From NCBI GenBank assembly GCA_905182985.1, contig CAJJDN010000012.1, positions 69,857 to 133,856 on the forward strand: DNA of 64,000 nucleotides, in the 5' to 3' direction. Positions 13,740 to 25,679 of the stretch are shown piece after piece (position 1 is the stretch's first letter; each line of letters opens with the position of its first letter). The notes beneath the pieces are model-generated. The model made no database searches and was not told the DNA's origin. It was given only the letters and a program-made list of their open reading frames with translations. This DNA comes from Paramecium sonneborni (lineage: Eukaryota; Ciliophora; Oligohymenophorea; Peniculida; Parameciidae). The position numbers and the translations under genes are program-made.

Positions 13740-15275
13740 ATGAGTTACTTAAATCAAAAATTTATATTATAAACAGCTGAAATGGACGTGATTATAAAAG
13801 ATTCATTTTTTGATGACCCTAATGAAACTGTTTTTTGGAATGTTACAGATTTTCCAAAAAATGAGTTAGCTTTAGAAATGCATGACACAATGTATATAGA
13901 TCGAAATTCAGGGTTATATAAAGGAACTCTAGGAATCTTTAATCACTATTTACTTTATTTCAAAAAATAAGTAAGTTTGACTTAATAACTAAAAGACCAT
14001 AAAGAAATGGGTCAATTTAGATAATACTACTATTGAATATACAAAACACTAAAAGGTAGGACTAGGAATTAAAATTACAAAAAACAAATAATATTTTGAG
14101 TTTTTTGGAGATGTAGAACCATGGTATAATTATCTTAAGTAATATTGTATTCAAAAAAATTTTACTCATCATTACACATTACAAAAGAAGATTGGATAAG
14201 GGAATTTCGCAGATGTATGATTATATCATTTAAATATATTTAGGTTTTTAAAGCTGTAAACAAATAAGATGGATCTGAATATGCAATAAAGTGCTTCAGA
14301 AAGGCAAAGTTAAATGAGAGTATAGATAGATTAGCTATAATTAAAGAAATATCAATAATGAAAAAAATTTAACATGAATCTATTATTCGTTTATATGAAG
14401 TTTTTGAAGGAGATGAATTTTTGTTTTTAGTTATAGAATATTTGAAAGGAGGTGAATTACATAAATATATGAAAAAATCACCTCCTTTTTCTGAAGAAAA
14501 AAGCGCTAAATTAATATTTAGATTATTGAAAGCAGTTTCTTCAATTCACGAGAAAGGAATTTTACACAGAGATATAAAACCAGAAAATATTATGTTAAGA
14601 AATAAAGATGATATTGATAACATTTGTATAGGTGATTTTGGATTAGCTGACTATTACTCTTAAAGTGGTTAATATTTATTTACAAGATGTGGGACTCCTG
14701 GATATGTGGCTCCAGAATTACTATAGGATAAAGTATATGATTTCAAAATAGATATTTACAGTATAGGAATCTTAATGTTCATATTAATTGCAGGTAAATC
14801 ACCATTTGATGGTAATGATTATGACGATGTAGTAATGAGAAATTACTATGCTAAAGTGAAATTCGATGAATGTAAATTAAGTGTAATTGGTATGGATTTA
14901 CTTTAGGGACTTATGAATAAAAATCCAATAAAAAGATTAACAGCTGAAGAAGCTTTAAATCATCCATGGTTTACTACTGACAATCTAACAAAAACATGTT
15001 AATTCAAAATCAGAAAATAAAATCAAAATGTATCTAAGAAATTAGCCTATTTTGACATGAATATTAAATAATATTCTGCTATTTCAACTTAATTCAGTCC
15101 AAAAAGTTCACAATCAAATCATAGTCCTTATTGTGTTACAAAATGTAATATTGAAGATAGTCCTTATACACAAAATTCTCTTGTTAGTCTTAAACCTATC
15201 AGTACTCCTAGAGCGCAAGTTGCTAATAAATTAAGACAGGTTCAAAGATTTTAAATTCCTTTAAAATAATTATGA
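13740..15275 (+). CDS. PH-domain Ser/Thr kinase, catalytic motifs intact
   Basis: 493 residues after introns of 25 nt (13971-13995, acceptor AAG) and 29 nt (acceptor TAG). An N-terminal PH-like region (about residues 45-145, with VGLGIKITKNKQYFEFFG and WYNYLKQYC) precedes a kinase domain close to the CAMK group: IGQGNFADVFKA loop, YAIKCF Lys, [28 protein letters not shown] and HPWF. All residues for catalysis are present. A Ser/Thr/Pro-rich tail follows. This is the best-preserved of four related genes in the window (15389, 29807, 31659). Substrate unknown; the PH region suggests membrane recruitment. Confidence 0.9.
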
Positions 15276-15388
15276 TTAAAATTATGAATATATTAATTAA
15301 ATGTTCTGTGAATTAAGTGATTTATCAAATTTATCTGATACAAATTGAATATTAATAATAAATAATAAGTTCAAATTAATTTCAAGAT

Positions 15389-16867
15389 ATGTGTGAAGAT
15401 TTAAATCCAAGGTAATCCTAATTGTATTACATAGCTGTAATTATAAACATTGTCGTTCTTTTTTTCAGATTTCCTTTGAAGAAATGAAGTGGAGTAAATC
15501 TCATCTACCATTTCTTACTACTATTTTTCATCTAGAAGATGATGTTGTTTATTTAAGCAAAAAATAATAAGTTAAGAGAAGAACTTAAAAACTTTTAGAT
15601 CAGTATTTATATTATAAGAATAAAAATGTAAAATAAATCAATAAATATTTAGGAAAAATTTGTTTGGATCAATTACGAAAATGCCATTATAGAATTAATA
15701 TCAGATCCTGAATTGGGAATGGGAGTTCGCTTGACAAAATGTTTTGATAAAGTTGAATTTTATGGAAATGCTAATAATTGGTATAAATTTATGAAAAGGT
15801 TTGCCGTTTAATATGATTTCTATCGTTATTATACTCCTATTAAAAAACTTAACAAAATTAAATTTGGAGAATAATTTAAAGGGAAAAATAAATTAGATAG
15901 TTTAGATTATATTATTAAAATATACTAAAAATCATCTATTTATGATGATGAGGATAGATAATAATTCTTTAGAGAAATCTCAGTGATTCGTTAATTACAA
16001 ACTGATCTAACAATGAAATTTTTTGATCTATTCGAAAGTCAAGATCAAATTTTTGTGATTGTCGAAAATTTGCCATCACATAATTTACAAGATTATGTAA
16101 TAAAAAATCCTTTTTTTTCAGAAGATAAAGCTGCAAAAGTGATATTTAGAGTAATTAAAATAATTGCTTATCTCCATTCAAAAAAAATAATGCATAGAGA
16201 CATTAAACTCGAAAATTTCATCTTCAGATAAATAGATAATTTTGATAGTTTATGTTTAACTGATTTTAAATTAGCTGAATTTCATGATGAAGATGGAAAT
16301 TATTAATTTAAACGATGTGGAACTGTTGGATATGTTGCCCCTGAAATCTTAGCAGATTAGAATTATGATCTATAAGTGGATGTTTATAGTGTTGGTATTC
16401 TCTTATATATTTTATTTACTGGAAGAGAGCCATTTGATGGAAATTATTAAGAAAAAGTGATATAAAATTTAATAGGTTTTATTGATTTTTAAGATCTTAA
16501 GGTGAGTAACTTAGCTTTGGATTTACTTAAAGGTCTTCTCAAATTAGATCCATAAGAAAGACTTTCTTCTCATTAAGCCTTAAATCATAAATGGTTTTAG
16601 AGAGAAAAATTAATAAGGGCATTAAAATAATAAATTAAATTTACATTGTAAAGCAAAAATAAACCTTATTAAGTCAAAGCATCTTTTAAAAAATCACTAA
16701 CAGTCTTACCAACTAATAGTATTCCTCAACTTCAAAGTCCATTAAGTTTTAGACTTAAAACATTACCAAATCCATAACCATTTGAAAGAGTTCATCTGCC
16801 AGAAATTTATAGAAGAGCAACTCACTTACTTCCTTCTAATTCTATATTATATGGAAGAGTTAAATGA
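15389..16867 (+). CDS. PH-domain kinase paralogue with degenerate active site
   Basis: 476 residues after introns of 23 and 25 nt (both GTA-TAG). PH-like region (VRLTKCFDKVEFYGN, WYKFMKRF) and kinase domain align along their length with the preceding gene 113 bp upstream. The glycine-rich loop is not recognisable (KFGEQFKGKN), the ATP-site Lys is present (YIIKIYQ), HRDIKLEN is kept, but DFG reads DFK (LTDFKLAEF). GTVGYVAPE and HKWF are present. Most likely a recent tandem duplicate losing or altering catalysis. Because both Asp residues survive, residual activity cannot be excluded. Confidence 0.85.
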
Positions 16868-17012
16868 GATATTATCATATAGATTTCTCTTTCAAATATA
16901 TTTTATATTTAAATAATATTATCTTGAATTTTAATTAATAAATAGTTCATTAATAGTCATTAAAAGGAATTTTACTCAATCCACAAAATTATATAATTGA
17001 ATCTTTAATTTA

Positions 17013-17540
17013 ATGGGTGTAATTTGTGGATAAATTCGGAAGTTCAAAACTTAAGAGTCTTATACGTCTAGACCATAGACTTAATCTCTAAAACATGAAT
17101 AAGAAAATATTGAACATGAAGAATAGGATCAGTTATTTTGCCCATCATTAACTAAGAATTATATTTTAAATCCAAGATTCCTTAATATACAAGAATAAAA
17201 ATGTGAAAAAGAAGACTATCATCAAATTACTTAAATTGAACAAAACTCTTCTTAAATTTCTTTGGGAATTTAAAGTGAACTAAACAATGTTAACGAAACT
17301 TAAGCAAAACAAAAAAGCTAAAATAAATTAAAACCAAACACTTAAAAAAGAATGAGTTTGGAGTAGAGTTATAAAATTGCACTTTCACCTTCACTACAGA
17401 AAAAAAGAAATAGTAATACAATAAAAAGTCCATTAGCATAAATGTTCTAAAAGTAAAATCATACAGCTAAACAAAAAGAAAAATTAATTCTTATGAAAGG
17501 AAAACAAAAAATATAAGATAAAGATGAGCAATTAGAATGA
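17013..17540 (+). CDS. small MGxxC-start protein, unknown
   Basis: 175 residues, no intron. Begins MGVICGQIRKFK, where Gly2 and nearby Cys fit N-myristoylation plus palmitoylation. The rest is hydrophilic, Gln/Lys/Ser-rich, with a basic tail (QKEKLILMKGKQKIQDKDEQ) and possible phosphosites (LSPSLQKKR, IKSPLAQM). No domain. Stop TGA 17538-17540. Located 145 bp after the kinase pair on the same strand. Confidence 0.7.
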
Positions 17541-18123
17541 ATATAAGAAAAATGAATAAATTGAAATAATTATAATAAAATTTTTTTAATCATTTAAGCT
17601 TCTTTATTATTTGTTCTATAAAGTTGTTACTATTTAGAATAAGAAATATTTATGAAAAATTTTCCAAGTTTTCCTTTATTCCTATTGGAGTTCAATTACC
17701 ATAAAAAAAATTAATATGGCCCTAGTATTATAAATTTCATATTTCTTTAAGTTGTAAACTTTCATTCTGAAGGTAGTGTTTATTTTGCTGTTTTTTATTT
17801 AAAACCATTCCTTTTAGTTTAAAATTCTTTTTAAGTTATACTTAATAATTGATTATTTAATTAAATAAAAATAGAGTTAAGTAAATAGTAAGTCTATATT
17901 ATCACAAAAATATTGTTATTATATGTATGAAATAAATACTTATCTTAGATTATAGAATCTAAACAGCATACATAAGGTCTTATTAAAATATAGAAAATTA
18001 AATGAAAATGAATAATAAAGACAAAGCAAATAATTGTTGATTGAGAAAGACTAGAGTCAATAAAATTGTTAATTAGCTTTTATTATAAACATAAATTATT
18101 TATATAGATTAAAAATAATTAGT
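17541..18123. other. intergenic stretch with possible short minus-strand exons
   Basis: On the minus strand a polar frame ending NNFIEQIIKKLK with a TGA at 17590-17592, preceded by a possible 18-nt GTA-TAG intron, looks protein-like for about 70 residues. A plus-strand ORF at 17652-17852 also reads open. Neither could be joined into a convincing gene, and no family is visible. The remainder is AT-rich without features. Confidence 0.3.
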
Positions 18124-19347
18124 TCAAGAAATCTATTGTTCTTGGATAAAAGATTTCACAACATTCAACTTAGTCTGTATAATAATTTACACTTTTTTAA
18201 TGATTTCTATTTCTCTGCTTCTTTAAATTGTATTTTATTAATATTAGACTAATAATTCTTAACATTATCCTCTTCTTTATTTCATTCCAGTTTTTGAGGC
18301 AACAAATTCGGCTTAAGCATCACTTCCTCTTTTTTATTATTAATCTCTAGTCCTAATGGTATCCTACAAAGATTCATCATCTGCTGCTTTTTCTCTAGTC
18401 AAAGCTTACATAGCATTAAATATTTCATTAAGAGTGACATCATTATCCTAATAATTTAGAATTTAATAATTACTCTTATGGCTTATTCTTCTAAAGCAGT
18501 TTCTTCATCTACTGATGTTATTAAAGAGTCTCTAACAACTTCCATTTTTTCAATTATAGTTTAAATAGACCTTGAATCCATCATTGAAGTAACCTAAACT
18601 AAAGCTAAAATTGGATTTGAAGGTCCACTATTTGCTAATTGAACAAAAGAATTTGCAAAGGCTTCTTCTTAAATAAAAGACTAAGATCAAATATATAATT
18701 CAAACTTCTGAATCTCTCTATTAAACTTTATCGTAAAGTTCATGCATTTTAGGAAGCATCACCTAAAACGCATTTATCATTTCTTTCAACTAACCTAATC
18801 TTTTATTATAATTAGCTGATTATTTCAATCGTAAATCTCTTAAAGAATTTTCGGCTCCTTAAAAAGTCTATAAAATTGTTCAATCATTACATCAATTTAA
18901 GATTATTTCAGCTCTAATTCCCCAGTATAATCTTCAATGTCTGATTCTAATCTTCCAACCTTAAATTCAACATCATTAATTTCATTCACTGCTAATTATA
19001 TTCTTTAACTATAACTGTCCATATCTGATTTACATTATGATTAAATAGCTGCATTAGACCCATCTTATTGAATTTATTTTCCCTTTTATAAATGCATAAT
19101 CTACTTCTAAATCACTCTTTAAATTTGTCAATAAAGATACTATACTATCAATGCCTTCTCCACTTTTTATTTACAAAGCAACTGTTTATAAAACCTTAGC
19201 TCCTAACGGATTTTCTGCAATCTCTTCTAAATCATCAAAACTGGGATCATTATGCAAAATTTCTTAATTTGCTTAAAATTGTTCATCATCTTTCCTTCTT
19301 ACTGCTCTTATTCCTAGGAATATAATGAATAGAAGAAGAGTTTTCAT
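18124..19347 (-). CDS. trichocyst matrix protein-like (TMP/Grl-type) precursor
   Basis: About 395 residues. Start MKTLLLFIIFLGIRAVRR gives a signal peptide. The N-terminal region has the pattern NDPSFDDLEEIAENPLGAKVL and LQIKSGEGIDSIVSLLTNL, followed by long helical, heptad-rich stretches, and near the C-terminus a segment with DDESLQDTIRTRDQQQKR and SDAQAEFVASKTGMKQR. This organisation matches secretory-granule core proteins of Paramecium and Tetrahymena, which are cleaved after sorting and crystallise in the granule. At least one intron is probable. Stop TGA 18124-18126 at the end of a frame reading VVKSFIQEQQIS. Family call is from remembered architecture, not a search. Confidence 0.75.
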
Positions 19348-19592
19348 TACTTATGAAAACGGATTATAATAATAAAATAAATAAATTAAAAGTCTTATAA
19401 TTTTAGTGAAGTCTACATTTACAATTCAGTTTATTGCAGATTAGATTTCAAATTCTTATAAACATGTGTTATATCATTTCCAAAACATAATTAATAAATA
19501 TTTTATTAAATATTTTTGACACCAATATTAATATAGGACTGATAATTCTATACTAAAAGTTGATATTATATTGATTATTATTTAATTTAAAA

Positions 19593-20989
19593 TCAATTAT
19601 ATAAAAGTTGAGCTTATTTTCTTTGGTAATTTTTATAAGCCATTTCATATAAGGATAAAAATCTACTGAAATATGGACATATAATAGTTTTTACTTTTAT
19701 ATGTAAAACATTATCATCTTCTTGCATCCATCTTAATTCATAATAACATTAAGATAAATTTATATTTTTTCTTGCAGACATATACTTTTAGAGAATATAA
19801 AGTAAGACTTCCACTTTTGAATCTTCAGGTTTAATAATATTGATAAAATGAGTTATTTGGCTTTAAGATCGAGTTGATAAAAAAATATCTTCAATTTATT
19901 GATCCAGCTTTCCAATTAGTTTTAACTTTAACCAAGGCATTTTACAACAAACTATCTTATCAATTGTTTAAAAGGTCTAAGAGTAATAATAATTTTTATT
20001 TTCTTAACTATAATCTATTTTCTATTCTGAATGTTAACACTTTAAGTATTTTTCAATAGAACTTATCATTCCTATCTCATATTAATCATTCAAAATAAAA
20101 TCAGTATTTTTTGGAATTAATTAAGGTTGTAAAATAGCTTGAGACATATTTTCAGATTAAATTAGAGATGATTTATTTTCATACTTTATTTGAAGTGCCG
20201 AAGTTATCAATTATTAAATTTAGGGATTTACTTATATGATATTATCTTAGTAAATTTTTGATATTAATGAATAACGATCAGTAAATGAATCAATCGAATT
20301 TCCAAATATTTAAATAATATATTGTTAATAAACATATTCAAGTATTAAGTAACACAGTTTAAAAATGCAACTTAACTAATCTAAGAAAATATTCGCCAAT
20401 TATTTATTTTGTTAAAATTATCTAAATATTTGTTATTCGATCGTAGAGTTATGAGAATTATTTTAATTCGATACTATTACCTCTTAAAATCTAGAATTGT
20501 CAGATAAACTACGTGGAAGGAAAGTATTTCTAATTAATAGAGTATTTACTCTGAAATTTCCTTCATTATAGGTTGAGATAGCTGTTATTGGCTATTTTTA
20601 ATCCAACTCAAAGAGTTCCATAAGAAATTAATTATAATGAAAGATTAGTTAATTGTAAAGATGCTTTTTTTTTAATCCAATATCTTCAGATATCTTCTTT
20701 GATATTATATATTTTTCTTCATCATTTGGATAGGAACCTTTGATAGAGAAATTTAGCATTTTTTAGTTTATATATTTAGAAAGTGATTGTAAGTCTTTTT
20801 CAACTATTTACTATTTAAGACCTATTTCTATACTTCATGAAATAATTTAAAAAATGAGTCTTAACACTATGATAAAAATTATCTATTTGTTGAGATTAAT
20901 TTTTGAAAAACTTCCTTCCCTTTTTGTGACCTTCTTAAAATTTATTATTCAGATCTTGGAGACTCTTCTGAATGACAATAATTTCCCAT
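19593..20989 (-). CDS. MGxxC-start protein, unknown
   Basis: 457 residues with a single 23-nt GTA-TAG intron early in the gene. Starts MGNYCHSEESPRSEQQ, a candidate for myristoylation and palmitoylation, so probably membrane attached. The rest is a mixed helical protein with segments such as SIKGSYPNDEEKYIIS, NFRVNTLLIRNTFLPRSLSD, ANIFLDQLSCIFKLCY and EDSKVEVLLYILQKYMS. No domain recognised. Stop 19593-19595. The complete, long minus-strand frame explains this region; plus-strand ORFs on top of it are shadows. Confidence 0.75.
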
Positions 20990-21085
20990 TAAATTATAAA
21001 TATTATAGACTTAATAATGAATTCTGTGCTAAACAAATATTATTAATAACAATTTTAAAAACAAGAGATAGTAAACATAAATTAT

Positions 21086-22858
21086 TCACTCAAATTAAAT
21101 TAGTTTTGTTTCTTTTTGAATATTAGATGATGTACATGTCTATTTTTCATTCATACCTTCTTTTATTTCAATAAATTATGTAACAATATCAGTAGACATC
21201 ATTTAGCAAAACTCATCAAATGTAATTTTATAATCGTGATTTGGGTCAATTTCAAATATCATTTCATTAATTTTAGTATCAGTCAAGGATTTACCATGTC
21301 GTGCAAAAACCTCTTAAATATTTTCTTTTGTGATAAAATTCATATTTTAAGTATCAAAGTATTTGAATAAAGAGAACAACTTATTATTATTTAAAAAATG
21401 AATACTTTATCTTTCGTAAGTACTTTTTTTTCATCGATACAAGCCAATAAAAAATCACTATATTTGATTACTAAAGACTAATAAGATTTAATAGAAGAAC
21501 AATCTTCGGTTTCATTTTCGTTTTCAAATCCTATAGCCATCATCAATGATTTTATTTCTTCTTATGATACTATAGATCCCTATTTGACTTTAATTCATTT
21601 TATACCTCCTTCAAAAATGCTTTCTATAATTCACAATACGTTATGGTTCCAGAATTATCTTCATCAATTTTCTGAAAAAGTCTCTTTACAAGTTCCAAAT
21701 CCCTTTCATTCATTAAGTTTATGAGGACTTTCATTACTTCTTTCTTAAATTTTGCTCCATTTTTATATTTCTTTAAAATTTGATAAATAGATCTGCAATC
21801 TTCAAAATAATCATTTGGAGCTATTTGCATTGAGATAGTAGCTTTTGTTTTAGATCGTCTTAAATTCTTTTTATTTTCAGCCCCTTCCAAAGAAATATTA
21901 AACCATTGATCCTTCAAGAGTTCTTTTGCAGTAGGTCTGACAAGTGGATTTTTACATAATATTCGTTTGAGGAGAGTCTTAACTTCTTTTGACATCAAAT
22001 TCCAATGTCTTCTATCGAAAATTAACTAGTTTATTAATAAATAATTACTTCTTAATTTTAAATATTATTGAATAAATCCTTTTAATTACCAGCATAAAAT
22101 GGTGGATATCCACATAACAAATAGAAGAGCATTATCCCAAAACTCCAAATATCACATTTATCACTATATTATCCATCTATTACTTCAGGTGCTACATATA
22201 ATGGAGTTCCAACACAATTCATTCGTATTCTGTACTATTTATATTTAATATTTACTTTGATTGTTCTTCATCTAGTTTAATTGCCATTCCAAAATCAATA
22301 ATTTTTGGTTCTGAATTCAAATCTTTTGAACTATATAAAATGTTCTCTGGTTTAATATCTCTATGTATAATGCCTTATTCATGCATATAAGCCATTGCTG
22401 AAAGTATCTACATTCATAGTTTTAGAGATTAGTACTTTAAAAGCAATTTTTTGGCATTATCCTTCTGTTAATGAATTTTAATTTTGTGGAAATCTTTTCA
22501 CTAGTTCCCCTCCTCCACAATATTCCATACAAATGTAGTAATTCAAATTATTTTGATAAACTTCATAAAATTTTACTATGTTTGGATGATCAAGTTTTTA
22601 AAGAAAGTAAATTTCATTGGATAACTAAGTTTCTTTTCCTTTAATCTTGATTTTATCTATAACTTTAATTGCGAATAGTTTCTCATCGTTTGATTTCATC
22701 TTCGCCATCATTACTTTTCCAAAGACACCATTTCCCATTATTTTTCCAAAAGTATAAATTTGATGAATATCTGTTGTTGATGTAAAAATATTCACACCAC
22801 CAGACGTTTTGATGACTGAAATCTTATTGAATTTATTAGATTTTATACAGCAACCCAT
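21086..22858 (-). CDS. calcium-dependent protein kinase (CDPK)
   Basis: 566 residues after introns of 28, 21 and 23 nt (all GTA-TAG). Begins [12 protein letters not shown], a dual acylation start. Kinase domain: [14 protein letters not shown] loop, [42 protein letters not shown], and [21 protein letters not shown]. After a junction region come EF-hands: the first has [13 protein letters not shown], the last [13 protein letters not shown]; two in the middle are poorer ([12 protein letters not shown]). Calcium binding would release the junction inhibitor. Stop 21086-21088. Confidence 0.93.
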
Positions 22859-23476
22859 TTAATTTAATTAATATGAGGATTTGTATATAATTTATTGCTT
22901 TAAAGATTTGATGGATTTTGATTTTATACATATTATTTATTTTAATAATTAATAACAAATAATGCTATTATTAATAAATTATAATAATGAAAAGAGCATT
23001 TCTAGATAGCCTCATCTATTTTATATTTTAAATTCTCAATGTGATTGCATGAAATATTTCTATTTCTTATCGATAAAAATATTATGCTATGGTAACTTAC
23101 AATTTTTATATTATTAAACATAAAAATATCATAACCACAAAGAAATTCGAATTAATTAAAAGTAAATAGCATTAAATTAAAAATATACTAAGAATACTGA
23201 GATAAATAAAAATATATATTATTATTAAATCCTTATAAAAATGTATTGAAATTAGAAGAGTGCACAACCAAAATAAAGAATTTAAAAGGAATTAGTACTA
23301 AAAATTTTGAATTGAATCAATCAGTTGTATAGATAATAGCGTATTTTTGAATAATGATATTTTTAGAATTAATTAAGTTAATTAAGTTAAACCCTAAGAT
23401 AAAAGGTTAGTTTGAGGAATTGGTAATAATCTTAATAAAATAATATATGTAGATAGGGAGTATTTTAATCAGAATA
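22859..23476. other. AT-rich intergenic region
   Basis: Between the divergently arranged CDPK and the tRNA. No conserved frame, repeat or structured element was recognised on either strand. It should hold the promoter of the CDPK and the region upstream of the tRNA. Confidence 0.5.
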
Positions 23477-23547
23477 GGATCTATCGTATAGTGGTTAGTA
23501 CCTGAGGCTCTAACCCTCAAGACCTTGGTTCGAGTCCAAGTAGGTCC
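23477..23547 (+). tRNA. trnQ(CUA): tRNA-Gln (anticodon CUA), reads UAG
   Basis: 71-nt cloverleaf. Acceptor arm GGATCTA pairs with TAGGTCC. The anticodon stem TGAGG/CCTCA encloses the loop CTCTAAC, giving anticodon CTA, which pairs with the codon UAG. The T arm CTTGG-TTCGAGT-CCAAG contains a standard B box. Ciliates with UAA/UAG as Gln are known to carry such tRNAs. No intron, no encoded CCA. This is direct support for the non-standard code used throughout the window. Confidence 0.93.
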
Positions 23548-23554
23548 TTTTTTT
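23548..23554 (+). terminator. RNA polymerase III oligo-T terminator
   Basis: Seven T residues directly after the tRNA-Gln gene, as expected for RNA polymerase III termination. Confidence 0.7.
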
Positions 23555-23595
23555 AAATTATAATTTTTTGAATAATAAATTTAACATATAATAAA

Positions 23596-25627
23596 ATGTA
23601 AGAGGCATATGTGCTTCATGATCAATATAGAAATCAATCCATGCAGAATTACATAAGTGGATCTACTCGTCCTCTTTATTTTAAGCGACCTCTGGTACCA
23701 ACAATGAGTGATACTCCTATAAAATTAAGTCAACCTCCAGTTTAATAGATAAAAGAATAAGTTTCACCTGCAAAAGTGACGATAGAGAGAGTAGATTGAG
23801 AATTAAATAGTATAGGTTAAAGATGTTGAGATTTAAACAGACTACCGAGATACAGAAGCTTAGACTGACCCTTATACTCCTGCTCATGATTAAAATGAAG
23901 ATTAAACAATAGAGATATTGGCTTTGCAACATTTAAAATGGGATAAGGGTTTACCTGCATCAATAGAGGAATTGGAGTCTATAGAATGGAATAGAGAAAA
24001 AGTGTGGTTTGAAAATGCATTGCCTCCTATATCAGATGAAGCATCATTTAAATTAAGAAGAGTATTAATGAAGTCTTAGGAGGAGAGAGAATGGAAGAAG
24101 AAAGAGACAGATATCAAAATGTACTAAACTATTTTAAGTTGTTTTTAGAACATAAAATGAGAGACTATATTTATTATAGGAAGCATTAAAAGAAAGGGAA
24201 AAAGATGTAGAGGAGAAAAATGCTTAGAGAATAGAAAGCATAAAGATTAAGAAGACTGAATTAAAGAATAGGATGGTAGCTAAAATATAGAAGAGAAAAA
24301 TAAAGATATTAAGAAAGATGTAAAAGAGTAGAAAGGAAATAGATAACGAAGATAAGGGAAGAGAAATTATAGAAGATTATGCAAACTTTGCTTCTAAGGT
24401 ATATGCTGGAATTACAAGAGAAGGATTAAGTCTCGATAAAATAGCTAGCAAATATGAAGTTTAACCTGTTGCTTTAAATACCTATAAAGGATTAACAGAA
24501 TTATCAAGCACAATAAAACCATCAATATTAGAAACAACAGTAAATGTAGGATAATTCATAAAAACCATAGAGAAAGATTACACTAGATTAGAAATATAAC
24601 ATAAAATAGAAGTAAATAAAGCAAGGAATCAAATATATGGATCAAATAATTAAGATTAATCAAACGAAAGTTAAGCAGATCATATAGGAAATAAAAATAT
24701 TATAATAAGGCCTCCTACACCTACATATAATTAAGAGTTTGAGAATGGAGATTTAAAGAAATAAGAAATTAAATTTGAGAATTATGAATAGTTTAAAGAA
24801 GAAGCAATTAAAAAATAGGGAGAAGATAAGAGAAATTCAGCAGTAGTTTTACTTTAGAGATTATTTAGAGGAAGAGCAATGCAGAATATAATGTATGAAG
24901 GAAAGGAGAAAGTAAAGGATAATAATATTTAAATTAGAGAACCGCATTAATTGAGGAGCTATTAACAGTTGCAAAGATTCCAGATTTACCAGAGGCTGAA
25001 TAAGAAGAAATCTTAATGCAACAACATGAAGAAAAAGTAAAGAATGCTGCATTAGAAGCCATATAAGGAGAAGTGATTGCTGAAACTTTAGATATGTTGA
25101 GCAAAGAATTGTTGAGAATCAAATAGGAACGAAAAATATCACAAATGATGAAATCTGCAGAAGAAGATAGAAGATTAAGAGAAATATAGGAGGCAGGAAC
25201 AAGATAGGCAGAATAGATACTTAGAGATAGAGAAGATGTTTAATATAATCAAATTATGAGAGTTCATTAAGGAACAGTCGATACTTATTTGCATTGGATA
25301 TTTAAGAATACTATAGAATAAGGTCTCTATTTATATTATTTTATAGCTGCTACAAGATAGGCTACAATTATGACCAATCTTAGAAAATCAAAAATGAATG
25401 CTCCTGTTGAACATTTTGAAAGGAAATACAATAGTGATGAAACTATTATTAAGGATCTTGTATAATAATTCTTAATACCTAATGTTTAAAGGTCTAAATT
25501 ATAAAAATAAAGTAATTCTAAACAATAATATTAAGTATAAATTGAAGAAAGAAGATTTAATGAAGCTGCTAAGAAATCAATCTAAGCAACCTTATCCTCA
25601 GCTGCTCAATAACTTAATCAATAATGA
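23596..25627 (+). CDS. CFAP91: CFAP91/MAATS1 ciliary protein
   Basis: 650 residues after introns of 25, 28 and 26 nt (GTA-TAG). Component of the calmodulin- and spoke-associated complex at the base of radial spokes in motile cilia. The signature region reads VEIQTDYRDTEAQTDPYTP, then LQHLKWDKGLPASIEELE and NALPPISDEASFK, as in MAATS1 proteins. Long charged helices follow, including a possible IQ-like calmodulin site (VVLLQRLFRGRAMQ) and coiled coils rich in E, K, Q. Stop TGA 25625-25627, 52 bp before the convergent surface-antigen gene's end. Fits a ciliated protist. Confidence 0.92.
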
Positions 25628-25679
25628 TAATAGATATTAAAAATATATTTAATTTTATGCATATATCTATTAATTCTTC

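Noticed and set aside
19874..21126. Plus-strand reading frames thought to be a pseudogene
   Set aside because: A complete 457-residue minus-strand gene with a single normal intron explains the whole stretch.
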